From contig CM064867.1 of assembly GCA_032719365.1 (NCBI GenBank), positions 61,812,136 to 61,876,135 on the forward strand: a DNA stretch of 64,000 nt, in the 5' to 3' direction. Below, piece after piece: positions 1-12,245 of the stretch. Each line of letters begins with the position of its first letter. Position 1 is the first letter of the stretch. Under the pieces are notes generated by a model that worked only from the letters and a program-made list of their open reading frames with translations, was not told the DNA's origin and ran no database searches. This stretch comes from Prinsepia uniflora (lineage: Eukaryota; Streptophyta; Magnoliopsida; Rosales; Rosaceae). Both the position numbers and the translations under genes were made by a program.

Positions 1-470
1 AGACTCTCCAATCTGTCATTCTCACAACCGAATTGCTCTTCTATTTAACAATGGCAAGATTTGGACAAAATGATTAAGTTTTCCCTAATTAAGGGTTTTA
101 GGGTCCCTAAATCCATGATTTCCTCCACTTTGTCTGGACAAAGCAGCAAATATCATTGGCAGCTAGCATGAGTCAGCGTCCACCGTTCGCCCGTCTCAAA
201 AGGATCATTTTGCCCTTTGCTTCCAAAATTACGAAAATGCCCCTCGCCTTCGTAGACCCATAACTTTCGCATCCGATCTCCGATTTCGGCATGCCGCCTG
301 TCTATGGATTCGTATCAACTCGACCTACGTAACGGTCTCTCGCCCTCGTCCTTTGGACCCCCCGGTTCAAAAGTCAACATTTTGCCCATACTTGGGGGCA
401 AAATGGTCATTTTGCACATTATGTCTGGTTCACACCACTAAACCTAGAATAGTCATTCTAAAACTAAAGA
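1..470 (-). repeat. Minus-strand chromovirus-type LTR fragment, cut by the window edge
   Basis: Contains the hallmark LTR boxes in minus orientation: GCATGCCGCCTGTCTATGG near 290-308 and AAAGTCAACATTTTGCCC near 370-387, followed by the 'gggcaaaatggtcattttgc' type stretch. The usual terminus (GGGACGGGTCATTACA in this orientation) is missing, so the copy appears truncated near 470. The left end lies outside the window. Confidence 0.6.
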
Positions 471-1260
471 TTGACTTTTACCCTTATAACCAGGGGCAAA
501 ACCGTCAAATAAACACTGACTCGATTCTTGGACCCAACAGTAACCGGTAGCCCGGTAATATAAGACTCCAAACAATGTACATCCATCCGAATTCCCTGAA
601 TACCGAATCGATGTGGGGGCATTTGTGGAACCCAAAATCATCCGAAAATTATGGAGCCGCCACGTGCCCCGTAATTCCCAAAAATGACCAAATTGCCCTT
701 GGCAAATAACGCTGATCATTTGAAAAACATCCATACATTAAATAATCTATTTACCAGTTAAATACGTTATTTGATCGGGTTAAAACCTCCGTAATATTGA
801 TATTCTCCCCGAGGGTTAATTATCGTTATTCTTAATAATGGATAATTAATATTAATATTAAAATACAACAAATATCATTACTATCATAATGAGTCATCAT
901 TACAATTATTAAATAATATATTTAATAATAATATATTATTTACTAATTAAATATTCAACCGACCAATCAGAACGCTTCAAGGCTCCCAAGATTTTCCTAT
1001 AAATAGGAAGGCACATTTCATTTCCAAGGTACGTTGATTCTTCGTTTCGAAGTATATCCCTTTCCTCTCTCGAAGCTAACTTAGGCATCGGAGTGTTCTT
1101 GGTCGAACAACCCCCCGGGTAAATCGATCAAGGCAACGATAGCTAATTGTTTGCTGTTTGCAGGAATTGTGAGGACTTTTCGCGACGGGTTCAATCTTTG
1201 ATTCAACAAGCCTCAAGGTTTTATATCGGCAGTAACATGAAGGCTTATGATTGCATCAAA
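471..1260 (+). repeat. LTR-like segment of TAT type, plus strand
   Basis: An AT-rich stretch leads to a CCAAT/TATA promoter and then a pyrimidine-rich leader with 'aacttaggcatcggagtg' and 'gaacaaccccccgggt' (about 1078-1120). That combination is typical of the 3' half of TAT-clade Ty3/gypsy LTRs. A related signature occurs in reverse at 2900-2950. The termini, a primer-binding site and a TSD were not found, so it may be a solo or truncated LTR. The assignment rests on the signature only. Confidence 0.45.
963..1005 (+). promoter_or_regulatory. CCAAT and TATA boxes of the TAT-like LTR
   Basis: CCAAT at 963-967 and TATAAATA at 998-1005 are spaced as in a plant RNA polymerase II core promoter. 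Transcription would start near 1030, just before the pyrimidine-rich leader. Confidence 0.5.
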
Positions 1261-2790
1261 TATGTACTCTTGGGGTAGGATGGTGAAATAGAATGTGTAT
1301 TAAAAATTGCCCTATGTTTCCATCTAAATATGTTGTTTATTATGATTTATGTTCTAGTTAGTACATCCATAAATTATTAATCTTTGAGTGGTTACTGGGT
1401 GTTATTTTGTTTCGAATTTGAATATGAGGGATATGCATTGCTGAGTTCTATTATGATCTGGCTTTCTATCTCCACCCAATAATGGTTTTTTGAGTTATGC
1501 TGGTTCTAACTTTGAGCAACAAAGTAGTACGTAGGAGCAATGAGACTCAATTGTGACAAAGTATCAAGTTTTTCCTTTTTTGGTTTTTTGTTTTTTTTTG
1601 TTTGTTTTGTTTTGTTTTTGTTTTGTTTGTTTTTTTCCTGTTTTTCCACGACTTTTTTGTCCAAACGTGATCTCTCTTCAAAGGGTTTATTGTAGCTTTA
1701 TGTTTACTTGCCTTACATTATATCTATAAGTCAACCTTTTATCACATATACTAACATTTCCTTTTTTTTCGCCAGCTTTATAGTTATATGACTCTTCACT
1801 CTCAATGACAGTATCTTTTCCAAATCTTCATTTTTTTCTGAACTAACAGTTGCACTCTTTTCCCTTCGCCTAGATTTTTATCCTAAGATATGGTTTTTTA
1901 ACGAGACAACACTTCAAGCTTTATCATTCTTCTCACTTGAGGACACATGTATTGCTAGTATAGTACATAGCGAGTAGTCAACACTTTTATTGTAATTTTA
2001 TATCACGTTATTTATTTCAGGCCGCAAATCTCTGTAGATTATGCTATTATTCCTAGTGATCACGTTTTGGGTTCATGATAGGTTACCTGCCTATTCATTG
2101 TACTTTTCTCTAGATGTTTCAATAAAACATCTCTTTTATAAAAAAAAAAAATTACTCATTGAATATCACATCAAGTGTGTAATTAAATGTGGTTAATTTA
2201 GTATTAGTAGATGTGATCAATTTTGTGTGTCCAGATAGTATTACTCATATATATATATATATAGAAAATTATACTTTAATATCTTGAGATTTACATTACT
2301 TTTCCAGGTTATACCTAACGTTTTAAGTTTTGTACTTTAGTTCCCTAATCTATTCAATTTGTTATATCTGGGTACCAATGTTAGATTTTTCGTTAGAGAT
2401 TCGTTAGAAGTTGACATGTGCCTTGTGGGCTCCACCCAAAAATAAATTTAATAAATTAAAATTTTTGTTTCTTTCTCCGTTCTTCCTCTTAATTCGATCT
2501 ACATCTCTCTCCAATTTGTAGACCCACCACCACCAAAAGCCAACACAATAAATAGGAACCTCCTCATCTTTCTCCAACAAACACCATAACACACAAAACC
2601 ACAACCACCATGGGGATCTTGCTAGGTCTGGACTTTCTCCAAAACCAAAACTAGTCAACTAGTCTAATGCATTGATTGGCAACGTTTGAAATTTGCTGAC
2701 CATGATTCGTCTTCCCACGCCATGTTGCTCATTTTGAACATAAAGATTTTGTTTATTGTTTATGAAATTTTTATTACCTATTATTCTAAT
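1261..2790. other. AT-rich stretch without a recognisable gene
   Basis: No supported coding region. It holds a T/G-rich low-complexity run (about 1570-1640), a T-rich tract, and AATAAA at 2121-2126 followed by an 11-base A run (2140-2151) that looks like the 3' end of a retroposed transcript. An (AT)n microsatellite lies at 2247-2263. The part 2264-2790 resembles non-autonomous DNA-transposon filler but no terminal repeats were resolved. Confidence 0.4.
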
Positions 2791-3640
2791 TGTTGACGCA
2801 CAAAATGGGCCAGCTTAGGGGAAAATGCTCCTTAGCCACGTGTCCTTGGACAAACCTGCAAAATAGGGAAACTGGTTGGTTGGTCAGAGGTAGGCACCGG
2901 TGTGGTACTAGTCTAAGGATACTCCGACATCCAAGTTAGTGGTGGGTCTATAAGTAGGGAGTGAGTGGTGAATAAAAATTCGTAAGGTAGATGTGAATAG
3001 CTAATGATTCGTTACCTTTATGGGGAAAAGTGAACCTTTTTTGTATGGGTATTATGTGTACAGTGAATTTATTCTATGGATGTGGGAAAGTGAGTATTCA
3101 TTGTGAGACTGATATGAGGCAGACTAGGGTCTGTCCACGTGTAGTGTTTATTCAAACCTTACTAGGGCTTGTTTGTGAGAGTGGACCTGGGCTCCAGAGC
3201 TTGTAGAGGTGTGTTAGGCTAGAGGTATTGGGCCACATATTGGTCTGGGCTAATATGGTATCAACAGAAGTCCCCAAAGTTCTTAACTGAGATGGAATTT
3301 CTCGGTTGGGGACTTGTAAAAAATGCCCTAGACCTGATGTGGAGGTATGCCTCCAGTCCCCTAGGCGAGGGACTGCACTGAGCGTCATTTGTTGTCAGGA
3401 TGTTTGTAGGTGGACTGGTAGGTGAGCGAGGGAAACATTGGCCGGTGTGCCCTTGTTGAGTGGGAGGGTATGGTCAGATCTAGTGGTGCCATCTGATTAG
3501 AGTTGGAGTTGTAGTGGGAGGTTAGGAGTCGCCAGAACTGCGCAGCTCGATCGGCGCTGTTTGGGTTCCTAGCAACTTCTGAGTTCCAAACGACCCGTGT
3601 GGGGGTGTGTACGACCAATGTGGATTGGATAGCTAGCGTG
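2791..3640 (-). mobile_element. 3' LTR of the TAT-clade element (minus strand)
   Basis: On the plus strand the segment opens with TGTTGACGCACAAAATGG at 2791, which read on the minus strand is an LTR end (...GTGCGTCAACA). Still on the minus strand, 2905-2950 reads 'ctaacttggatgtcggagta', and a 'tttgcagg' and 'cacaccggtg' follow. This is the usual 3' part of TAT LTRs (established family knowledge). It lies just beyond the element's antisense ORF, where a 3' LTR should be. The right boundary is not resolved; 3640 is approximate. Confidence 0.5.
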
Positions 3641-3691
3641 GTAATAAATGTTGCGTGTACTGAGGAGGCCTTTCGCCTACCAACCCACCTC

Positions 3692-3699
3692 TATAAATT
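3692..3699 (+). promoter_or_regulatory. TATA box likely serving the TAT antisense ORF
   Basis: TATAAATT on the plus strand, followed by an A/G-rich leader, lies about 140 bp before the first plausible coding sequence of the antisense ORF. TAT elements of the Grande type carry such an oppositely oriented gene beside the 3' LTR. Promoter function is inferred from position. Confidence 0.4.
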
Positions 3700-3829
3700 G
3701 AGGGGGAAAAAGTAAGAAAAAAAATTTCACTTTTCATTTTTACGGTGTCACTTTGGCGAATTTTTGCTTCCCTGTACACCAGGCGATTCCCGTTGATAAC
3801 AGGGTATAAGCGACCTCTGTGTGATAACA

Positions 3830-5643
3830 AGGTATGGCCTCATTTTCCTTGCTTTTTTCGATTAAATCTTTATTTTTTGGATGAACTGGGGATGAACTAG
3901 GGGGGTCGGACATTGGTTCGATCTGAGGAAAATGGCCATCGGTGACTAAGAGTTGTGTTTGTCCTATTTTTTCCCATAGATCGTTCTGCTGTCCGATCGT
4001 GATAGCAAGTCGAATGACGTTCAAAGTTATGCTGACAAGGATCAGCAAAGCTTGTTGGTGGAGAGGATCCCGTCGGTGGAGAAGAGCCCATCGATGGAGA
4101 GGAGCCCCTTCAACATCTGGACGCCCCAGAGGAAATGAAAAGGTCGTTCAGGTCGACAAAAGGCTGGGTGGCAGCAATGAAGAGGCTGCTCAAACATGCA
4201 AAAGAAAGACTGGTAGTAACAAACAGGTTACTCAGACGGGCAAAAGACTGGTTGACATCAATGAAGAGGTTGCCCAGGCGGGCAAAAGACTGGCTGTCAA
4301 CAATGAAGAGGTTGCCCAAGTGGGCAAAAGGCCGACTGGAAGCAATGAAGAGGTTGCTCATACATGCTGAAGACCGACCGTCGGTAATGAAGAGGTTGCT
4401 TAGGAGGGTATAAGACCGACCATCGGTAATGAATAGGTTGCTCAGGTAAGCAAAAGACTAGACGTTGACAATAAAGAGGTTGCTCAAGCAGGTAAGAAAT
4501 CATCTGGGAGTGCCAGGGCAGTCTGGTCAACTAGTGGTCGGGAATCGTGGTTGATCACATTGATAGACCTGACGGAGGAGGAGTCGAAGGAGGAAGACGT
4601 TCTGACTGCCTTGGCCATTCAGACTACTAAGTTTACTGTGGACAGGCTTAGGAACAAAGAGACAAAAGTAACCATTGAGAAGATCTGGTCGACCTAGAAA
4701 GTGTCAACGAATGTGGAGCTGAGGGTAGTGGAGCCCCACGAGTTGCTAAGCAATCCTTCATGGGGGTTTTCCCTCTTCTACCCCAAGCTGTTCACCCATG
4801 GGGTCAGGTTTCCCTTGCATATCTAGTTGAGGGAAATTGTTCGGAGTCTAGGGGTGGCACTCGGTTAGCTTAATCTAAACGTTTGAATTATATTGATCAG
4901 TCTATATGTGGCTTTCCATAAGGCCAAGAAAAGGCCACCGACCTACGTCCAAGTGGTCTATCTATACTAGTTTGCTCATCAATAGTAGAGTAAGGGCTGG
5001 GTGCATGCTCAGTGTAGGGATAAGATGTCCCGAGGGGAGTACATCTATGGTCTGCCGTCCTCCTAGAAAACATATAAAAGTAAGTTCATCTTTGTCGGGG
5101 GCAACTGGGGAGGAGTGGGCATCCCCTTGGTGTTCCATGATTTGAGCCTTAAGGGTCGATCCATGTGACAGTTGTACTTTGTGTGTGTATTTTTGTCCTC
5201 ATATTGGTCGGTACTAAGTGGACTGACTTGATTTTGTATGTACAGGTACCCTTCTAAAAGCGACCGCGTTAGAGGAGGACAAAATTATCTGCAAGCAGGT
5301 CAAGAAGAGGTTTAGTCTGACCTGGCACCATCGGGACGTTCTTCGGGCTCCTCAAACATTGCTCGAGGTCAATTTGATCCCCAATCTAGGTGAGGATGAG
5401 TATTCTTAAGTTTATGCCGTGTTTTTTTTTAAATGGCTCGGTTGGTATGCTAACCTTCATTTTTTTTGCAATTTGTCCCCAAAGACGATAAGGGGCGGAT
5501 TAACCGAGCTGCCAAAGAGGTCTTCGAGCTAGAAAAGCAACAGATGGCCGACTCGGCCGAGCAGGATAAGGGGGCTGGGCCGACCGAGACGACTCCTCCA
5601 GTGCAGGTCGGGAAGCAAGAGGAAGTAGGCACTGAGCATAACA
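3830..5643 (+). pseudogene. TAT antisense ORF, first part (Transposase_28-like), broken
   Basis: Degenerate plus-strand coding sequence. Around 4760-4870 the frame reads FYPKLFTHGVRFPLH, a stop, then LREIVRSLGVALG, which matches the conserved core of the 'putative gypsy type transposon' (Transposase_28) family carried by many TAT elements. Upstream is a 14-residue repeat domain. Downstream, 5466-5657 encodes a charged helical stretch (GRINRAAKEVFELEKQQMAD). Several in-frame stops (e.g. about 4696 and 4827) show it is dead; spliced introns are possible (a tgtatgtacag acceptor at about 5245) but unproven. It runs opposite to the TAT pol. An LTR inserted at 5644 separates it from its continuation at 40945. 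The family's function is unknown. Confidence 0.6.
4130..4500 (+). repeat. 42-bp tandem repeat, about nine units, inside the antisense ORF
   Basis: Each unit encodes 14 residues of the form KRLVDINEEVAQAG, KRLAVNNEEVAQVG or KRPTGSNEEVAHTC. Units stay in register for about five copies in one frame and continue as DNA repeats ('gaggttgctcagg...gcaaaagac') past the first stop near 4368. The variation between units argues for an old expansion. Confidence 0.8.
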
Positions 5644-6013
5644 TGACCCATCCCTAATCCCCCCGGATTATTGTGGGATGTCCTACTCCCGTCTAACACC
5701 GCGTGTCAAACTAGGGATAAAACTGTAACCCATTCGGGGTTTCCAGAGTTTGCAGTCTTCTGTGATGTCTCGGTCCCTACTACAGCCCGCATCTGCGATC
5801 AACATGAATGGTATAAAAAAACCATTAAAACAGTGAGTGGACGAAAATAATCAGTTGGAAAACCATTTAACGAAAATGACATTTACATCCTTCAATTAAA
5901 ACCATGCATACATCAGAAAACAGTCTCTCAAATACTTTCTTAAAATCAAATCATATTGTTTTTCAAAACATCTCTTCATAAAACAATAATCGAAAACATG
6001 ACCAATCTTCACC
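5644..6013 (-). mobile_element. Minus-strand LTR, segment 1 of 4
   Basis: Begins TGACCCATCCC, a decayed form of the TGAC...GACCCACCCC terminus of other minus-strand LTRs here, followed by 'ctcccgtctaac' and 'gtgagtggac'. It interrupts the TAT antisense ORF. The next segments lie at 26114-26539, 29206-30836 and 40603-40944, separated by later insertions. Flanks TAACA (5639-5643) and AAGCA (40945-40949) agree at only three of five bases, so the TSD is decayed or absent. Confidence 0.6.
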
Positions 6014-7475
6014 AATTAAAACCCTTTTGTGTAGATGTAGCATTGATAAGTAGGGATCGTTCTTAACCGAGGATTGAGGGTACCTAAGCATGATTATCGT
6101 TTGATTAATTAATTAGGGGGTAGTTGAATTTTTTTTTATTATCCTGCGTGATTAACTAATATAAACTAACCTAATCTATTATTTACATGGTCAACTCATT
6201 TTTAACCTAACTCATTCATAAATTATGCCAATTCCAAAATCTACGAAATTCTATAACCTTAATTCTACGAAATACAAGCATATTATCTCAAGTATGTGCC
6301 AGGAATTGCCCTAGACACTTTAAATGATCTAGAATCGAGACCCCCTATATCTAATCAAGCATTAAGCACAACATACAAGTATAACAAAAATCAAGATATT
6401 GAAACACATGAAAGATTATTGAAATTCATATAAGATATAAAACCAGAATTATATTAATGATCAATCCAATTAATGATATTCAATATAAAAAAAATAAAAA
6501 ACAATTATAGGGTAAAGGGATCGTGTTACACTTTTTATCTCGGTAATTGTCCTAGGGATGCAAAGTGACTCGACACTCCTTGAAGAGACAACCGGAAATT
6601 GCCCTAGATTGTCGTGGATGAAGGTGTTTATGATGGAATATGGTGTAATTGGATATTGCTAAAGAAATCTCGAATTATTGAAGAGGGAAACTTGGTTAAG
6701 CAGAGCTTTGCTGCAAAAATGGACGACCTCTTACAAATAACTTAAGGCTCTCTATTTATAAGAGAAAATTAATCCTCAAATAAATAAGAGTTTACAATTT
6801 AAATTCTAAAAGAAAAATGATTAAATTAATTAATATTGAAGTCCTAAAAAAAAAGTAAAAGAAAAGGATAATAAAATCCTAATTAAAAGGGAAACCTAAA
6901 TCCTAATTAAAAAGGGGAATTATTTTTCTTATGCTACGTGGATGTTCCTATTGCTTGCTGGAGGTGGGAGTGCTAGATTTTGGGTCGGCAAGGACTGGGG
7001 TTGCACTAAAGAGCTTGGGCTGCACACGTGGAATGGCCATTGGGCTATGCGAATTGATGGATGTAAGGATGAAATGCGCTCAAGTGAGCTGAGACTGGAA
7101 ATAATGGGTTGCTGGACACACGGGCTGGTGAAGTGGGGCAGTTGGGCTTGACAACACGCAAGTGCGGGCCTCAGGCAAATTGGGCTCACGCGAGATTGCT
7201 GGGCTTCGGGCTGCATGGGATATTGGAAATGGCTGCATGCAATTAGGGCCGCGTGGAATGAGGTACGGGTTAGGTTTAGCGTTGGGCCAGCATTTAATAA
7301 TTAATACTGAATTATAAAATTTAACTATTAATGCCACAAATAGTTACTAATTAATTAATTTTAGTAATTAATAAATGAAACGAATAAAAGGAGAAAGAAT
7401 AAATATAATTAAGGTTCTAACAAAGTAACATATAAAGGAAATTGATATAAAAGATGATAAAATATGAGCTTATCA
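6014..7475 (-). mobile_element. Athila-clade element, 3' LTR (minus strand)
   Basis: Clearly homologous to 24843-26113, starting at 'aattaaaaccctttt' and ending ...GAGCTTATCA at 7475, beside a polypurine tract. The first roughly 66 bases of the plus-strand reading, present in the other LTR (24775-24842), are missing, so this end is truncated at its junction with the LTR fragment to the left. It keeps about 190 bp (around 6830-7020) that are deleted in the 5' LTR. A minus-strand TATA box (TATAAATA) lies at 6753-6760. Confidence 0.85.
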
Positions 7476-7490
7476 AATTCCCCCACACTT
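7476..7490 (-). other. Athila polypurine tract
   Basis: On the minus strand the 15 bases before the 3' LTR read AAGTGTGGGGGAATT, a purine-rich plus-strand primer site. Its position fixes the element's orientation and the inner LTR border. Confidence 0.8.
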
Positions 7491-8361
7491 AGACTTTGCT
7501 AGTCCCTAGCAAATACCACAATAAACTAAGGTTTTGAAAAATCAATTTTTCTTTTTTCTTGAAAAACAAAAACTACTAAGCCCTTAACCATTTATCTCAA
7601 ACTGTATCAACATAAGTATGACATCAAAGATTTACACTAAAGAGTTATATAGCATATGGAATTCAAAAGTTAATACATCATAACAAAATACCTTGACAGA
7701 TAAGACAATGAGTAAACTTGGTGAAATGTATCTCAACATGAATAAAACAAGTATGAATCAACTCACAAGGGATATGCACTAAAGATTTCCACTCAATGTG
7801 TATATGGTTTGTGTTTACCATCAATGTATGTGAGAAAGATGCTCAAATAATAGAAAGTAAGTTATTTCATAAAAATTTCAAACATAAACGATAAGATAAT
7901 GAACATACTTGCACAAATGAACCAAAATCGTAAGTTATTCAAGTGATAGACTCAACTAATCAAAATTTACTCATCTCAAGGATCATAAGGTCTTAAGTTG
8001 AAGGTTGTAATGGGGCTAGGTGTATAGGCATGGATTTTTAGGATAGTGGTGTTAAATTTGTTCTAGGACTCAACCAAAGGCTCCATCACATAGGCATAAG
8101 TGTTTTTCACAGTTATAGGCCAAGTATTAACTTGTTGGACCTTAATCTTTACTATCAACATCTTTTGAACTTGTAATTGGGATAAGGGGCCGAAATTCTT
8201 CATGTAGGTCACCAATATTTATTGTTCCGAATTACAAGTGTAGAGGACTTAGCTCAAAACTCAATTTTAGTACCTCATAGAACCTTTTCCTTGATTCTAT
8301 TTTTTTTCATCTTTTGTTTTTTCTTTTTCTTTTGAGATGTAATGCAATGAATACAAACATA
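7491..8361 (-). other. Athila 3' noncoding region, part 1
   Basis: AT-rich sequence without a credible ORF between the polypurine tract and the solo LTR inserted at 8367. It continues at 11249-12245. Athila elements usually have a long region 3' of pol (sometimes an env-like ORF); I see no envelope-like coding capacity here. Confidence 0.5.
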
Positions 8362-8366
8362 GTTTG

Positions 8367-11243
8367 TGACAGGACCCACCCCGATTATCAGCCCAATAAC
8401 CGAGGTGAACCCTGCTCTCGTCTGACAACCCAAAATGAAAGACCGAAACGACCTCACGAAAACCACAACTTACACTATCAGACGAAGGAGAATTTAAAAC
8501 CCAACAAGTCAACCGTTATACAGAGCATAGTACTAAACAAAATAAAACAAAACCACACACAGAGTACACACACAACGGAACACTGAAACTAATCCTGGAA
8601 AACGCTCGAGTACTCTATGCCTCCGATGCTGCCTCAACGTCAACCCCCGCGCTAGCTCCACGACCTAGAGGGCAATTAAAAACCAGAAAGTGTGAGTGGA
8701 TCATAAGGAATAAAAGTTTCAAAAACCATTTCATAAACAAACCAGGGTTTAGCCCTCCGTTTTGAAAACATGCATGCATAACCCAATTTCTGAAAACATT
8801 TATAAATCACATTAGTTTCATCACGGAAACCGCAACAATATAAACATAGTATAATAAACGTTATAAAACATTAGCAGTAAAACATAAGATACCAATGTCA
8901 TCATCCAATCAAACCTACTGGATCTATCCGAGTCTTTAAACTCCTGAGTCTTTAAACTCAATCCAGGCCTCAATATAATCCGAGTCTTTAAACTCCCGAG
9001 TCTTTAAACTCAACAGGCCTACGGGGGAAATATCAATATATCCGAGTCTTTAAACTCCCGAGTCTTTAAACTCAATCCGGGTCTTTAAACCCAATCTGGG
9101 CCCGTCCCCCGTCAATCACAATATCCGGGTCTTTAAACTCAATAACCAGATCCAGCAAATCCAATCCAAAACCATTTCTAAATCCATATCCAAACCCGAA
9201 TCCGAAATCACTGGCCCGAAGCCCTTCCGGCATCCCGAATCGTCATTCCGAACCCAAATCCGGAAATCCTATTTTTCAACTTTAAAACCAAATCTCGCTT
9301 TCCGAAATCCGATTCTAAAACCGAAAACCTTGATCATCAAAATCATGTTCGAAAATCCCTTTATAATCATTGAAAACCATTTATCGTTTGAAATCCCAAA
9401 ACCAGCTTCCTCGTAAAATGTATTGAAAACCGTAGTTTTCTCGTAAAACGTGCAATTATATAAAATAGTTATAACATATTCGATAATCATGAAATCACAT
9501 GAAAAACCATAAAACAATTATAGAAAAACAGTTATGCATGCTCAGTTATAGAGAAGGGGTCCACTCACAGATACCGGGCACGTCACTCGCGTCCCGTACG
9601 TTCCGCACGTTCCTCGACCTCCTCGGGGATTCCCGATCCTATCACAAGTCACCAAAGCCAGTCACTAACACGTCCACTGAGTTCCTCCCATTTTCCCCAA
9701 TTTTCCCGAACTTCGAATGTAACTAACAGGGACCCTAAACCTTCAACCTCGTAGAACTAACTCGAATCGACGTCCGATTAACCCGAAACCTATACCAAAA
9801 GACTCGTTACATCGATTAGACCAAAAACTTAGTTGGAAGGTTCGCCGGAATCCTCTCCACGCGCCCCCACGAGCCGTCCAAAGTGGCTGCACGTGGGCTT
9901 CACGCGCCTACACACAGTCACTGTTCATCGTCTTCCTCAGCCGTTCGACCGGTCTGAACCGGCGAGGGCGGTTCTCCGTCCTTCCTCCACCGTTTTCCTT
10001 CATTTTTCCACCAAACTCTTCGTCCTCATCCTAGCAACTGATTCAAATCCTAAAACCTTGACATCACGGCCTAAATCTCAACTTCCAAACTCGAAACACA
10101 AACCACCCGAAAACCCCTGTTTCGGTTTTCGGCCACCCGTGCATCCCCCTTCACGGCTGCACAACCAACAGCTTCCTAGGGACCTACTTAGTCAACTAGC
10201 AATCACCAAACACCTCGAATCAGCCCCTAACTTCACGACTAACCCTTTGAAGCAAAACAGAAAAACAGAGCATCGAAAAGAAATCCAGAAATTACCTATG
10301 CTCAAGCCGCCGCTGTGAGCTCCACCGTGGTTATGCTACCCTTCTAATCCTCCTCCGTCCTCTGGACACCACCTTCAGCCTCGATTGATCCAGCACGGCT
10401 GCACCACCCCCAAATTCCCTCGACACCTCTCTGTTTTCCTGAAACCTTACCTTCCTCACACACACACAACCACTCAACTCTCAACCCAGTCCTTGAACTC
10501 TCAGCCTCCTCTGAACATACTCTCACACCCAAGAACTTACACACTCACTGTAATTTGATCGATTCCTCCCTCAACCTCACTCTCTGTTTTCTTCGATTGC
10601 ACGGCCACAACCACGACTCACCCAAATATTTTGAACCGTGCAAACTTGTAGAAACCTCTAGCCCCTTGCCACATGTCCCAATCCTAGAGCCCCTCTCACA
10701 AATATCCACTTGCACCTGTACAGTTGGCCTTATCCTATTTGCACAAATCCCAAAGCACCAAAAAGACTAAAATACCCTGTGAGTTAAAATTATCGTTTTG
10801 CCCTCACCGTTCTAGACCCGTATCTCGCCCGTTCAATGTCCGATGAAGGCATGCCGCCTGTCGTTGAACTCAGGACGACGAGATCTACCTAACTGTCCCA
10901 GGTCTACGTACAAATACCCTGTCGTGCGAAAATTCAACTTTTCCCCCTTCGTTTAACCAAATTACAAAAGTGCCCTCGACTTTCCGAACATCATAACTTC
11001 CTCCTCGGATGTCAGAATCGGGCGTGCCACCTGTCTACGGACTCGTTACGTCCCAAACTACGTCACGGTCATCGATCAATGCCCAATTGACTGCCCGAAC
11101 TCAAAGTCAACATTTTGCCCAACCTAGGGGCAAAATCGTCATTCTACGCTAACAGCCACACGTAACCAACAAAACACCGATTAGACTCACTAATCCGTTA
11201 CTAATCACTTTACTAAGCCCGGCTCTCGGGACGAATCGTTACA
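8367..11243 (-). mobile_element. Solo LTR, chromovirus type, with perfect TSD
   Basis: Starts TGACAGGACCC and ends ...CGAATCGTTACA (minus-strand reading TGTAAC...CCTGTCA), 2877 bp. It is flanked by the 5-bp TSD GTTTG at 8362-8366 and 11244-11248. No internal sequence remains, so it formed by LTR-LTR recombination. Inside are the GTGAGTGGA box (8692-8700), the hairpin array (8930-9140), an ATGCATGC box near 9535 and two GCATGCC/ACAGG-type U3 boxes (about 10850 and 11020). ORFs within it are not genes. Confidence 0.95.
8930..9140 (-). repeat. Array of GAGT(cttta)ACTC-type mini-inverted repeats
   Basis: At least seven copies of GAGTCTTTAAACTC. One (9079-9092) is GGGTCTTTAAACCC, where both arms have changed and the GGGT/ACCC pairing is kept. 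Homologous arrays occur in the LTRs at 44690-44880, 50110-50340 and 53575-53810. Confidence 0.85.
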
Positions 11244-11248
11244 GTTTG

Positions 11249-12245
11249 AGCAAGTCATTCCCTACACTTACATATAATTCTTCATTCACCAAATCACTTT
11301 CTTGTATCTCACACCATATTTATGTTCTTTAGCCAAGTCCAAGGAACAAAGGTAAATGATGTCTATACTAGGCCCATGTGAATAGATGTTTTGAGGGTGA
11401 TAAAATAAAGGCTTAATGTAGGCACAAAGGAGTTAGAACTAGGGGGATCACACTTGTGTGATCAAGTAGGGCTTGAATATTTGGATAATTAGTGTTAACC
11501 CTATTGCCTTAATCATATCCAAAATCAGAGAGTTTATTGACTTAAAAGCTTTGAAAATCACATCGAATAAGTTCTAGTACTCTAGAGTTGATTAAAAGCT
11601 ATGACAAGCAGTTATGAGGCATATGTATATCAATTTAAACAAAGAACTCTTCTGAATCATTCAACAAAGAAGTATATAAGGCTCTAAAGCTCACATAGGG
11701 TTCATATGATTCATACAAATCTTAACATGCTCATTCTGTATCAATTTAACATGCATCATCTTCTACAAGTCATAAGCATTCAATTATAAAGCATTAACAA
11801 ATGAATTCAAGGTGTAGTGATAATCTTTTAGCCATGTTGTCTTCATTTATCCGTCATTCTTATCATCAACAGGTTAAGGGCATCCTAAGACTCATTAAAA
11901 CACTAAGTTAACAAAAGACTAAAAGCTAAAACACAAGAAAATATTTTTGGGTTTTTGTTGTTTTTCGAATTTTTTTGTTTGATTTTAAAAATAAGACTTA
12001 ATAAAGTTAAAGTCTCCCCCCCACACTTGAATCTGACATTGTCTTCAATGTATGAAAGTGAAAGTATAGAATCTAAGTAAGGAGGAATGAGTCATGGAAA
12101 GAAAGCAATAAGACAAAAAGTAACTAAAAGTAAAGAGAGTGAAGGGTTTAAGAAAGCAAATCTCTGTTTGATGGCTCCTCCACTTCTTCGTCATTGGGTA
12201 GCCTCCCAATAAGCGCTTGAAGTTTAATGTCCATTTAGCCTAGAC
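11249..12245 (-). other. Athila 3' noncoding region, part 2
   Basis: AT-rich, no supported ORF. A second 'ccccccacacttgaatctgac' style pyrimidine stretch near 12015-12035 resembles the polypurine tract next to the 3' LTR; it may be an internal tract or coincidence. Confidence 0.45.

Noticed and set aside
8930..9140. Regular short repeats resembling a CRISPR array
   Set aside because: Units are 14 bp, spacers are irregular and not unique, there are no cas genes, and it lies inside a TSD-flanked plant LTR.
9833..10318. 161-residue plus-strand ORF
   Set aside because: Lies in the leader/promoter part of a solo LTR on the opposite strand, Pro/Arg/Lys-rich and without motifs.
7491..12245. Env-like ORF 3' of Athila pol
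   Set aside because: Some Athila elements carry one, but no long ORF, signal peptide or membrane segment is visible in 7491-8361 or 11249-12245.
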